From assembly GCA_934647145.1 (NCBI GenBank), contig CAKUFB010000010.1, forward strand, positions 1-22,607: a stretch of 22,607 nucleotides of DNA, given 5' to 3'. Origin of the DNA: an uncultured Clostridia bacterium. Lineage in GTDB: Bacteria; Bacillota; Clostridia; Christensenellales; Aristaeellaceae. Made by a program: the position numbers and the translations under genes. The notes under the pieces were generated by a model that saw nothing but the letters and a program-made list of their open reading frames with translations, was not told the DNA's origin and ran no database searches. Shown one piece after another: positions 14,547 to 22,607 of the stretch (position 1 is the stretch's first letter; each line of letters starts with the position of its first letter).

Positions 14547-15935
14547 TTACTTATTGATCGCGGGCAGACTGGCCGCGGCGACGGACTGACCCACGCGGCG
14601 GCTGTTCTCGTCCGGGATGTTGAGAGCGATCTTTTTGGCCAGCTCGGGGAACTCGGTCTCGAGCACCTCCTTCGCCTTGTCCAGCAGCAGCACGCCGCCG
14701 GTGCCGGAGGTCACGCGGCCCATGATGAGCACGTGCTTGATGTCGTAGAACATGGCGTAGTAGGCGATTTCGTAGCCGAAATACACGCCGATGGTCTCGT
14801 AGATGCCGCGGGTGCGGGGGTCGCCCTGCGCCTGCAGGTTCTGGACGAACTTGAGCTTCTCGGCCAGGGTCAGCTCCTCGGGCAGGTCAATGCCGGCCGC
14901 GGGACACAGCTTGATGACCGCGTCCTGAGAGAAGTACTTCACGCCGCAGCCCACGTCGCCGCTCCACTCGTCGCGCATCGCGTCGGGATTCGCGTCCACC
15001 GGGACGAACGCCAGCTCGTTGAGCCAGCCGGTGATGTTGCCGGACGCGTCCACGTAGCCGCCCGCCTCGCTGGTGCCCATGGCGATGCCCAGCACGGAGT
15101 CGTCGTTCAGATCCATCGCGCCGGCCAGGGCGGTCACGTCGCCGTCGTTGGCCACCTCAATGGGCACGTTGGGATCGAGCGCCTTGGCGGCGTTGAGGTA
15201 AATGTTCTTGGTGAACTCGAAGTTTTCGGGGGTCTTGGGCACCTCGATGAACAGGGAGGCGACCATGGCCTTGTTGTCGATGTACACGCCCGCGGAGCTC
15301 ACGCCGATCGCGTCCACGCGGGGCATCTTGGACGCGGCGGTCTTGAAGGCGTCCAGTATGCCGTCGAAGTGGTAGTGCGGGTCGCTGTTCTTCTTGGGGT
15401 GCCAGATGACCTCCTCAGAGTAGACGGTTTCGCCGTCCACCACCGCGGAGACCTTGCGGTCAGAGCCGCCCGCGTCGAAGCCGATGCGGCAGCCGTCCAG
15501 GTGGCGGCCGACCGAGGCGGATGCCTCGTGCGTCGCGGGCGCGTCCTCGGCCTTTTCGATGTACTCGGTCTCGAACGGGCGCTCGTACACGCCGCTCATG
15601 AAGTCGTTGTCGAAGTCGCGCGCGCCGCCTACCTTGTAAGCCTCGGCGATCGCGTCGTAGATCACCCTGCTGCCGGAGATGACGATCTTGTAGCCGCCCT
15701 TGATCCACAGAAGGGTCTTCACCACGCGCTCGATCACGCGGATGTTCTCCTCGTCGTGGCCGGTGCCGTCGGCGAACACGTCCAGCGCGTAGGAGGAGGT
15801 GTAGCCCTGGTTGCGCACGATGCTCACGACCAGCTTCTGGCTCTTCGCCGCCCGAACGGCCGCGCTGTAGTCGCGCAGCAGCACGGACATGGGCTGAAAC
15901 GCCGGATCCAAAACCGCTTTTACTTTCAGGTTCAT
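14547..15935 (-). CDS. ROK-like sugar kinase-fold protein with N-terminal extension
   Basis: A 462-residue protein whose C-terminal 310 residues resemble the ROK / ASKHA sugar-kinase fold. It has the phosphate-1 loop DAGGSDRK (154-161), VANDGDVTALAG (261-272) with the likely catalytic Asp264, and phosphate-2 loop GTSEAGGYV (287-295). The ROK zinc site is absent: no CxCGxxGC motif, and the usual ExGH segment reads ELAF (307-310). Residues 1-150 form an extra domain that I do not recognise. The ATG at 15935 has AAGGAG at the right distance; a longer in-frame start is rejected. Transcribed in the same direction as nagA upstream of it, it could phosphorylate an amino sugar or act as a sensor. Activity is uncertain. 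Confidence 0.75.
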   Translation of the reverse strand: MNLKVKAVLDPAFQPMSVLLRDYSAAVRAAKSQKLVVSIVRNQGYTSSYALDVFADGTGHDEENIRVIERVVKTLLWIKGGYKIVISGSRVIYDAIAEAYKVGGARDFDNDFMSGVYERPFETEYIEKAEDAPATHEASASVGRHLDGCRIGFDAGGSDRKVSAVVDGETVYSEEVIWHPKKNSDPHYHFDGILDAFKTAASKMPRVDAIGVSSAGVYIDNKAMVASLFIEVPKTPENFEFTKNIYLNAAKALDPNVPIEVANDGDVTALAGAMDLNDDSVLGIAMGTSEAGGYVDASGNITGWLNELAFVPVDANPDAMRDEWSGDVGCGVKYFSQDAVIKLCPAAGIDLPEELTLAEKLKFVQNLQAQGDPRTRGIYETIGVYFGYEIAYYAMFYDIKHVLIMGRVTSGTGGVLLLDKAKEVLETEFPELAKKIALNIPDENSRRVGQSVAAASLPAINK

Positions 15936-16118
15936 GTCGATATGCTCCTTTGCTGTTTTTAGTTTCTGTCTGAATGGCGGCAGGGTGAATAATGAGTCGC
16001 ACACGTTTTCACTGATCCTGCCGCAGTCTTTTAATGGAAAGCTATGCTTCAGGTTTCGATGCTTGGAAAATGCGGGTTATCGCTCAGGCATCGACAGGAG
16101 AGGCGGTAGCAGGTGGGT
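15936..16118. other. Gap upstream of the ROK-like gene, no feature recognised
   Basis: Less GC-rich than its surroundings and free of the repeat modules up to about 16118. It should hold the leader and any promoter of the ROK-like gene, but I find no convincing -35/-10 pair on the minus strand. Read-through from nagA is possible. Confidence 0.4.
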
Positions 16119-16305
16119 CCGGGCACTGCCCGGTCGTGTGGTCGGTGCCAGCACCGCCTCCGGGTTCAAACTCCCTGAGTCGGCAATGCCGACCATCAAT
16201 CTGCAGGAATTCCTGCGGATTCGAAGACCTTGGACGCTTTAATTTATGGCGGCCAATGGTCGTCGCCAGAATCGGCGGTAGCAAGTGGGTCCGGGCACTG
16301 CCCGG
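16119..16305 (-). repeat. Composite hairpin element touching the nagA stop codon
   Basis: Read on the minus strand from the nagA stop: hairpin A CCGGGCAGTGCCCGG (16305-16291) with no gap, its tail, then hairpin B (16261-16226) with arms GACC + TTGGCCGC, a bulge, one C-U mismatch and loop CATAAATTAAA. Hairpin C, AATCCGCAGGAA/TTCCTGCAGATT (16221-16198), and hairpin D, GTCGGCA/TGCCGAC (16193-16179), follow. A second A hairpin lies at 16119-16133. This is the clearest full A-B-C-D example. Confidence 0.85.
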
Positions 16306-17439
16306 TTAGCACACCTGCTTGCCGCCGATGAAGGTGCCGAAGACGTCGAAGGCTTCGTCGGCCAGGAAGAAGTCGGCGTCCTTGCCCACCTCGATGGAGC
16401 CCTTGGTCTTGTCGAAGCCCAGGGCGCTGGCGGGGTTGAGGGAGGCCATCTTCACGCACTCGTGTACGGGCAGGGTGGTGTTCCTGAGCATGTTGTACAC
16501 GCCCTTGTTGAGGGTGAGCACGGAGCCGGCGATGGTGCCGTCCAGCAGGCGGCAGAGGTTGTCCTTGAGCACGGCGGTCTGGCCGCCCAGGTCGTATTCG
16601 CCGTCCTCCAGGCCGCCCGCGCGCAGGCAGTCGGTGATCATGACCAGCTTGTCGCCCTTGAGCGCGTGCACCATCTCATAGAGCGCGGGGTTGATGTGGT
16701 AGGTATCGCAGATCAGCTCGGTGGAGACGCGCGCGTCGCAGAGGGCCGCGCCGACCACGCCGGGCTTTCTGTGAGTGAGCGCGCTCATGGCGTTGAACAG
16801 GTGGGTGGCGTGGCGCACGCCGGCCTCGATGCTGTCCATGGCCTGTTCATAGGTCGCGTTGCTGTGGCCAATGGAGATCAGCATGTTCGTCTCGCTGGCG
16901 ATGCGGCGGATAGCCTCCATGTTGCCCTTTTCCTCGGGCGCGACGGTGAACGCGCGCACGACGTCGGCGTACTCCTTCAGGAATTCCACGTCGAGGGGCT
17001 TGACATAGGCCTCGTTCTGCGCGCCCTTCTTGGCCACGCAGATAAACGGGCCCTCGGAGTTTACGCCCAGGATGGTCGCGCCCCTGGGGTTCATGCCCGG
17101 CTTCATGGCCTCGCGGGCGGCGGAAAAGGCCTTGCGCAGCGCGTCATAGGAGATGGTCATCGTGGTGGGCAGCCAGCCGGTCACGCCGATTTTGGCCAGA
17201 CCCTCGGCCATGGCGATCAGCTCGCTCACCTCGCCGTCGGAAGAGTCGTTGCCCAGGTAGCCGTGGATGTGCATGTCGATCAGGCCGGGCACGACGTATT
17301 TGCCCTGCGCGTCGATCACCTGCGCGTCGCCGATCTCCTCGGGGGAGACGATGGCGCGGAACTTGTCGTCAAACAGAAGTGCCTTGCCGGTCAGGGTACG
17401 GGTGGGCAGCACGATGCGGCCGTTTACTATTGCCTTCAT
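16306..17439 (-). CDS. nagA: N-acetylglucosamine-6-phosphate deacetylase
   Basis: A 377-residue amidohydrolase that removes acetate from GlcNAc-6-phosphate, giving glucosamine-6-phosphate in the cytoplasm. It has PGLIDMHIHG (51-60) with H57 and H59, the metal ligand E129 in NSEGPF, H192 in GHSNA, H213 in THLFNAM, and catalytic Asp270 in MITDCLRAGG. This is the full NagA set at the usual family length. AAAGGAG supports the ATG at 17439. A strong promoter lies 60 bp upstream, so it heads its own transcript, probably reading into the ROK-like gene. No nagB is present in the window. Its stop codon directly abuts a hairpin element. Confidence 0.95.
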   Translation of the reverse strand: MKAIVNGRIVLPTRTLTGKALLFDDKFRAIVSPEEIGDAQVIDAQGKYVVPGLIDMHIHGYLGNDSSDGEVSELIAMAEGLAKIGVTGWLPTTMTISYDALRKAFSAAREAMKPGMNPRGATILGVNSEGPFICVAKKGAQNEAYVKPLDVEFLKEYADVVRAFTVAPEEKGNMEAIRRIASETNMLISIGHSNATYEQAMDSIEAGVRHATHLFNAMSALTHRKPGVVGAALCDARVSTELICDTYHINPALYEMVHALKGDKLVMITDCLRAGGLEDGEYDLGGQTAVLKDNLCRLLDGTIAGSVLTLNKGVYNMLRNTTLPVHECVKMASLNPASALGFDKTKGSIEVGKDADFFLADEAFDVFGTFIGGKQVC

Positions 17440-17501
17440 TTTAGAAAGACTCCTTTCGGGTATTGATCGCCTTTTCAGCGTGGACAAACTTCCATGCTTC
17501 T

Positions 17502-17530
17502 ATTATATCAGCATTTCCCTTGCTCTGCAA
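17502..17530 (-). promoter_or_regulatory. Extended -10 promoter of nagA
   Basis: On the minus strand TTGCAG (17530-17525) is followed after 17 bp by TATAAT (17507-17502), with TG one base upstream of the -10 (TGATATAAT). This gives a start near 17495 and a leader of about 55 nt. Confidence 0.8.
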
Positions 17531-17574
17531 TCGCTGATTCTGCCATTTTATTGCACAATCCTGTCACTTCCTTG

Positions 17575-17980
17575 CCGGGCAGTGCCCGGCTCCACTTGCT
17601 GCCGGTCGGCAGTGCCGACAGCCACTTGCTGCCGCCGGACAGCACACGAAATCAGCCGCCATAGATTGGAGCGGCTGATTTCTTCGTTTGCGGAAACTCA
17701 GGGAGAGTGCCCCGCAAGAGCTGCGGTGGGCAGTGCCGACAGCCACTTGCTGCCGCCGGACAGCACGCGAAATCAGCCGCCATAGATTAGAGCGGCTGAT
17801 TTCTTCGTTTGCGGAAACTCAGGGAGAGTGCTCCGCAAGAGCTGCGGGTGGGCAGGGCCGACAGCCACTTGCTGCCGCCTGACAGCACGCGAAATCAGCC
17901 GCCATAGATTGGAGCGGCTGATTTCTTCGTTTGCGGAAATTCAGGGAGAGTGCCCCGCAAGAGCTGCGGGTGGGCAGGGC
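17575..17980 (+). repeat. Tandem array of 121-122 bp hairpin repeats
   Basis: A lone A hairpin (17575-17589) precedes three nearly identical units that start at 17608, 17729 and 17851, with a truncated fourth at 17973. Each has an A hairpin with its CACTTGCTGCCGCC tail, a 12-bp B hairpin GAAATCAGCCGC/GCGGCTGATTTC (17648-17682, 17769-17803, 17891-17925) with loops CATAGATTGGA, CATAGATTAGA and CATAGATTGGA, and a module ending in a CCGCA/TGCGG hairpin. Both flanking genes are on the minus strand, so the array is in the antisense orientation. Confidence 0.88.
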
Positions 17981-18000
17981 GGGGTTTGCGGACTGAGCAT

Positions 18001-18028
18001 AAAAAAAGCTCCCCCGGAAAGGGGGAGC
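18001..18028 (-). terminator. Intrinsic terminator of the arabinofuranosidase gene
   Basis: On the minus strand GCTCCCCC (18028-18021) pairs with GGGGGAGC (18015-18008) around a TTTCC loop, followed at once by seven T residues (18007-18001). It lies about 33 bp after the stop codon at 18061. This is a textbook Rho-independent terminator and separates the gene from the repeat array. Confidence 0.9.
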
Positions 18029-18060
18029 CGCTGGTGAAAGGGCAGAGGAACAGCGCGCCC

Positions 18061-19548
18061 TTACTTCGCGATGCGGACGGATACGACCGACGCGGCGGGC
18101 AGGTGGACGGTATCGCCCGGGGCGAAGGGGCGGCTTTCGTAAGCCGGGCGCACGGCGCGCGGGTTTTCGAAGGTGTTGCAGGTATGCGGGTCGGCGGCGC
18201 AGAGAGTGGAAATCTCCGCCGTGCCGGTCAGCGCGCCGCCCAGCGCGTCCACGCGCAGGTCGGCGGAATCGGTGACGGACAGGTTGGCGAGGGTGAGGGT
18301 GACGGAGCCGTCCCGCGCCTGCGAGGCGGAGGCGGAGACCTGGCAAAGCGGCGTCTGTCCGTCGTCGGGGCCTGCCAGGCCGCAGTCGACCAGCGTTTCG
18401 AGCTGGCGCGCGCCCTGATGCGCCTTAAACAGGTCGTAGACGAAGTAGGTGGGGGTCTCGACGAAATGCTCGCCCGAGGCCAGGTAGAGCGTGTGCAGGT
18501 TGTTGCACAGCTGCGCCACGTTGCTCATGCCCACCACGTCGCAGCGGTTGTTGAACAGGTTGAGCGTGAGCGCGGCGACGACCGCGTCGCGCAGATTGCT
18601 CTGCTGCTCGAAGAGGTTTTTGCCCTTGCTGGGGCCGGTGCCCTCCTGATGCCAGCAGCCCCACTCGTCCACGAACAGGCTCACCCGGCGTTCGGGGTCG
18701 AATTCGTCCATGGCGGCGCGGTGGTCGTCGACGATGCGGCACATGAAGTCGGCCTTGCGCAGGAGCTCGTACCACTGGTTTTCGGTGAACTCCTGCGGCG
18801 TGCCGGCGGTTCCGCAGTAGTAATGCACGCTCAGCGCCTCGGGCAGGCAGTCCTTTGCGCGCATCGTCTGCATCATTTCGCGCGTCCAGGCCACGTCGTG
18901 CCCGTTCGCGCCGCACGCCACGAGCACCTTTTCCCCGGGCACGCTGCGGCACACGGTCGCGTAGCGCATGAATTCCCGCGCGCACATTTCGGCGGTCATG
19001 CTGCCGCCGCCGCCCCAGTTCTCGTTGCCGATGCCCCAGTACCTGATACCGAAGGGCTGCTCGTCGCCGTTCTGGGCGCGCTCGTCGGCCAGGGTGGTTT
19101 CGTGGGCGGGCATGTTGCAGTACTCCATCCAGTCGCGGATGTGCAGCGGGGTGACGCTGGTCATGTTGGCGGCGAAGTAGGGCTGCGCGCCCACCAGGCG
19201 GCACAGGTCGATGAACTCGTGCGTGCCCACCTGATTGCTCTCTACGCGGCCGTCGTTGTTGTACCACCAGTTGAGCCTGCGCGGCCGCTTTTCGCGCGGG
19301 CCGACGCCGTCGCGCCAGTCGTAGGTCTCGGCAAAGCAGCCGCCCGGCCAGCGCAGCACCGGCGGGCAGATTTTCCGGAAGCTGTCCAGCAGCGCCTTGC
19401 GGAAGCCGCGGACGTTTTCGATGGGGCTGTCCGGGCCGACCCACAGCCCGTCGTAAAACACGCCACCCAGGTGCTCGGAAAAGTGGCCGTAGATTTCGGG
19501 CGCGATCACGCCGCGCGAACGGTTCAGGCAGACGGTAACGCTCTTCAT
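18061..19548 (-). CDS. Alpha-L-arabinofuranosidase, GH51 family
   Basis: A 495-residue retaining glycosidase that removes terminal alpha-L-arabinofuranosyl groups. The acid/base E176 lies in WGIGNENWG (171-179) and the nucleophile E295 in FVDEWGCW (292-299). The N-terminal stretch EIYGHFSEHLGG and RWPGGCFAETYDWRDG (66-81) are typical of GH51 clan A barrels, followed by a C-terminal beta-sandwich. There is no signal peptide, so it works on imported arabinosides. GGGAGGAAC precedes the ATG at 19548; a longer open frame upstream overlaps the divergent AraC gene and is rejected. Divergent transcription from that AraC gene suggests local regulation. Confidence 0.93.
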   Translation of the reverse strand: MKSVTVCLNRSRGVIAPEIYGHFSEHLGGVFYDGLWVGPDSPIENVRGFRKALLDSFRKICPPVLRWPGGCFAETYDWRDGVGPREKRPRRLNWWYNNDGRVESNQVGTHEFIDLCRLVGAQPYFAANMTSVTPLHIRDWMEYCNMPAHETTLADERAQNGDEQPFGIRYWGIGNENWGGGGSMTAEMCAREFMRYATVCRSVPGEKVLVACGANGHDVAWTREMMQTMRAKDCLPEALSVHYYCGTAGTPQEFTENQWYELLRKADFMCRIVDDHRAAMDEFDPERRVSLFVDEWGCWHQEGTGPSKGKNLFEQQSNLRDAVVAALTLNLFNNRCDVVGMSNVAQLCNNLHTLYLASGEHFVETPTYFVYDLFKAHQGARQLETLVDCGLAGPDDGQTPLCQVSASASQARDGSVTLTLANLSVTDSADLRVDALGGALTGTAEISTLCAADPHTCNTFENPRAVRPAYESRPFAPGDTVHLPAASVVSVRIAK

Positions 19549-19582
19549 GATCTGTTCCTCCCTGAGAGTATTTTCTGCCTCT

Positions 19583-19611
19583 ATTTTAACACGTCCGGGC
19601 GCGAACGGAAA
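19583..19611 (-). promoter_or_regulatory. Promoter of the arabinofuranosidase gene
   Basis: On the minus strand TTTCCG (19611-19606), 17 bp, then TAAAAT (19588-19583), one mismatch from the consensus -10. The leader is about 25-30 nt. It lies within the 114-bp divergent region shared with the AraC gene. Confidence 0.55.
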
Positions 19612-19623
19612 GGGGGAAAGGTG

Positions 19624-19629
19624 TACAAT
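19624..19629 (+). promoter_or_regulatory. -10 element of the divergent AraC gene
   Basis: TACAAT at 19624-19629, preceded by GTG, is one mismatch from consensus. The expected -35 position (19601-19606, GCGAAC) is poor, as is common for activator-dependent promoters. The implied start near 19636 leaves a short leader with GGAGG at 19653-19657. Confidence 0.5.
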
Positions 19630-19662
19630 ACCGGACAAAAGGTAACTTTTTTGGAGGCGGGC

Positions 19663-20469
19663 ATGGCGTTTTATCAGCGGGAGAATTCCGAGGCGCGGGA
19701 GCGCTACGATTATCGGGAATACGAGGCGTTTCGCTTTCCGGTGCACCTGCACAGGCACCCCGAGCTGGCGCTGTGCTTTTCCGGACAGACTGTACTCGAG
19801 GTCGACGGCCGGCGGGAGACGATGCGCGCAGGGCAGGCTGCGCTGATCCTGCCCTCCAGGCCGCATGCCTATGAGGGCGAAGCGGGCAGCCGGATCACGG
19901 TCACGGTGTTTTCGGTAAGCTGCGCCCAGGATTTTTTCCGGGCGGTGCGCGGCCTTTCCGGGGAGAAGGCGGTGTTTTCGCCCGGCAAAGCCCGCTTCGA
20001 GGCGGCGGCCGCCTTCCTTCGCCCGGAAAACAACCGCTGTACGCGCCAGGCGGGCCTGTACGCCCTGTGCGGCTGCTGCCTGGAGCAGGTGCGCTTCGTG
20101 CAGGCGGACGCGGGGGAGGGGCCGCTCAGACGCGTGCTTTCCGAGGTGGACGCGCGCTATGCGGAGGAGCTCACGCTGCGCGCGCTGGCGGGCGAAATGG
20201 GGTATGACTGGCGATACCTGTCGCGCTGCGTAAACCGGGGCGTGGGGATGAACTTTCGCCGCCTGCTGACCATGTACCGGCTGGACCGGGCGCGGGAGCT
20301 GCTGACCGGGACGGGCGCGAGTGTGGAGGAGGTCGCGCGGCTGAGCGGGTTTGGCGGCACGCGGCAGATGGATCGGGCGTTTTCGGCGCTCCTGGGCCGC
20401 ACGCCGGGCAGCTTCCGCCGCGCGGGCGGGGAAATTGCCCCTTCCCAAGCGGGGAAACCTGTGCTATAA
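19663..20469 (+). CDS. AraC family transcriptional regulator
   Basis: A 268-residue regulator. Residues about 25-80 form a cupin-like sensor (PVHLHRHPELALCFSG, then GQAALILPSRPHAYE). The C-terminal 100 residues are the AraC DNA-binding domain, ending with VEEVARLSGFGGTRQMDRAFSALLGRTPGSFRR. The open frame runs far upstream, but GGAGG at 19653-19657 and the family start support the ATG at 19663. It diverges from the GH51 arabinofuranosidase, so that gene is its most likely target and arabinose or an arabinoside its likely effector. Its stop codon overlaps the -10 box of the next gene. Confidence 0.92.
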   Translation: MAFYQRENSEARERYDYREYEAFRFPVHLHRHPELALCFSGQTVLEVDGRRETMRAGQAALILPSRPHAYEGEAGSRITVTVFSVSCAQDFFRAVRGLSGEKAVFSPGKARFEAAAAFLRPENNRCTRQAGLYALCGCCLEQVRFVQADAGEGPLRRVLSEVDARYAEELTLRALAGEMGYDWRYLSRCVNRGVGMNFRRLLTMYRLDRARELLTGTGASVEEVARLSGFGGTRQMDRAFSALLGRTPGSFRRAGGEIAPSQAGKPVL

Positions 20470-20470
20470 T
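20442..20470 (+). promoter_or_regulatory. Promoter of the MazG-like gene
   Basis: TTCCCA (20442-20447), a 17-bp spacer and a perfect TATAAT (20465-20470). The -10 contains the stop codon of the AraC gene. Start near 20477; AAGGAG at 20492-20497 serves the ATG at 20505. Confidence 0.75.
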
Positions 20471-20504
20471 CACTGCAATGACGATTTCATGAAGGAGAAT
20501 AACC

Positions 20505-20861
20505 ATGGAGCACAACGGAAAACTGACCGTGGATGAGCAGCTGGAGATGCAGAGGGCGCTTCAGGAGCAGTACCACAGGATCTGGTCGCCGCTGAAGCCC
20601 GAGCAGGGCGCGCATCAGCTGCTGTGGGGCATTATCGAGGCGGGCGAGGCGGCCGACATCATCAAGAAGATGGGCGATCAGGCCATCCTGGACGACCCGA
20701 AGGTTCGCCATGACTTCATCGAGGAAATGGCCGACATCGTGATGTACCTGAACGACGTCTTCCTGTGCTACGGAATTACCGCCGAGGAATACGCCGAGAT
20801 CTACCGCGCCAAGTTCGAGCGCAACATGAAGCGCTGGGTGGACTGCATCCCGAAGGACTGA
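20505..20861 (+). CDS. MazG-like nucleotide pyrophosphohydrolase
   Basis: A 118-residue all-alpha NTP pyrophosphohydrolase domain protein. The family metal-binding signature is visible: E45-x-x-E48 in GIIEAGEAADIIKK and E74-x-x-D77 in FIEEMADIVMYLNDV, which together hold Mg2+ for hydrolysis of nucleoside triphosphates to monophosphate and pyrophosphate. The single-domain length matches small MazG-like proteins rather than the two-domain E. coli MazG. Likely roles are nucleotide pool cleaning or stress response; the exact nucleotide is unknown. It has its own promoter. A 14-bp perfect palindrome, AAAACGCGCGTTTT (20863-20876), follows the stop and may be a weak terminator or an operator. Confidence 0.82.
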   Translation: MEHNGKLTVDEQLEMQRALQEQYHRIWSPLKPEQGAHQLLWGIIEAGEAADIIKKMGDQAILDDPKVRHDFIEEMADIVMYLNDVFLCYGITAEEYAEIYRAKFERNMKRWVDCIPKD

Positions 20862-20901
20862 CAAAACGCGCGTTTTCAGGCGATATTTTACCGGAAGTGC
20901 A

Positions 20902-20930
20902 TTCCATTTCCGCGCGAAAAGGGCTATAAT
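20902..20930 (+). promoter_or_regulatory. Promoter of asnS
   Basis: A perfect TATAAT at 20925-20930 with a weak -35 (TTCCAT, 20902-20907) at 17-bp spacing. Start near 20937, leaving a leader of about 26 nt with AAGGGAG before the ATG. There is no room for a T-box leader, which often controls tRNA synthetase genes in Firmicutes. Confidence 0.7.
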
Positions 20931-20962
20931 AGGTTCAATTCATCGAAGGGAGACTTTTTTCC

Positions 20963-22360
<1,398 letters not shown>

Positions 22361-22607
22361 TCGGGCGGGCAGTGCCGCTTCCACTGGCTGCTGCGCAGCG
22401 ACATACGAAATCGACCGCCATCAATTGGAGCGGTCGATTTCTTCAGCTTCCGGGACTCGCCCCGGCTCCCTGTCGGCTCACTCTCCGGGGGAGGCTGCGC
22501 CTCCCCCGGAGCCCCCTCTGCGCTCCGCGCCGCGTTGTGGCGCGGGAAGCCGGGGAGGGCGGCCTGAACGGCGCGCGCCTCCCCGGACCCCACCCACAGC
22601 CCCGACG
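22361..22607 (+). repeat. Composite hairpin element and G-rich hairpins after asnS
   Basis: A degenerate A unit (about 22365-22395) is followed by a perfect 12-bp B hairpin, GAAATCGACCGC/GCGGTCGATTTC (22407-22441), with loop CATCAATTGGA. A 12-bp hairpin CTCCGGGGGAGG/CCTCCCCCGGAG (22483-22511) is the likely end-of-transcript structure of asnS. A further hairpin, CCGGGGAGG/CCTCCCCGG (22550-22586), lies near the window end. No gene is seen in this stretch. Confidence 0.75.

Noticed and set aside
17608..17972. CRISPR array
   Set aside because: Repeat units are 121-122 bp and contiguous, with no unique spacers, and no cas genes are nearby.
17950..20469. A very long plus-strand open frame (over 800 codons) ending with the AraC protein
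   Set aside because: Most of it is antisense to the GH51 gene, which has clear catalytic motifs. Only the part from 19663, with its own ribosome site, matches a protein family.

Overview
The window is GC-rich bacterial DNA, most likely from a Gram-positive gut-type Clostridia (Firmicutes). The signs are AGGAGG-type ribosome sites before nearly every gene, consensus TATAAT -10 boxes, AraC-controlled sugar clusters, a MalEFG-type importer without its own ATPase, and a bacterial AsnRS. The lineage is inferred; there is no rRNA or other marker to fix it.

Layout. From 334 to 3585 (+) an operon encodes a sugar isomerase/epimerase-like TIM barrel, a Gfo/Idh/MocA oxidoreductase and a sulfatase-fold hydrolase with Thr where sulfatases have Cys or Ser. 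From 4104 to 8579 (+) a second cluster has an oxidoreductase, an AraC regulator, a paralogous oxidoreductase and a canonical Cys-type sulfatase. From 9060 to 12198 (+) lie a sugar-binding protein and two permeases. Then come minus-strand genes: a fourth oxidoreductase (12869-13966), a ROK-like protein (14547-15935), nagA (16306-17439) and a cytoplasmic GH51 arabinofuranosidase (18061-19548). The GH51 gene diverges from a second AraC regulator (19663-20469). A MazG-like pyrophosphohydrolase and asnS close the window.

How the genes fit. The importer probably brings in a small glycan or glycoside. None of the sulfatases, the glycosidase, the oxidoreductases or the isomerase has a signal peptide, so removal of sulfate (or phosphate), oxidation or epimerisation, and arabinose release would be cytoplasmic. 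NagA points to amino-sugar catabolism. The substrate cannot be read from sequence.

The most striking content is between the genes. Most larger gaps carry a modular, hairpin-rich repeat family. Its centre is a hairpin with a nearly constant 11-nt loop (consensus CATAGATTRRA) on a stem of about 12 bp whose sequence differs from copy to copy while pairing is kept. I count 16 copies in 22.6 kb. Twelve lie downstream of a stop codon in the sense direction, several with a partner hairpin touching the stop codon. Three further hairpin families (a GGCAG...CTGCC unit, a G-rich unit and a CGCCTTTTT-core unit) accompany it. The conserved loop, covarying stems and fixed order suggest a structured 3'-UTR RNA or a hairpin-mobilised element that I cannot match to a named family. 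No transposase, CRISPR array, rRNA or tRNA is visible.
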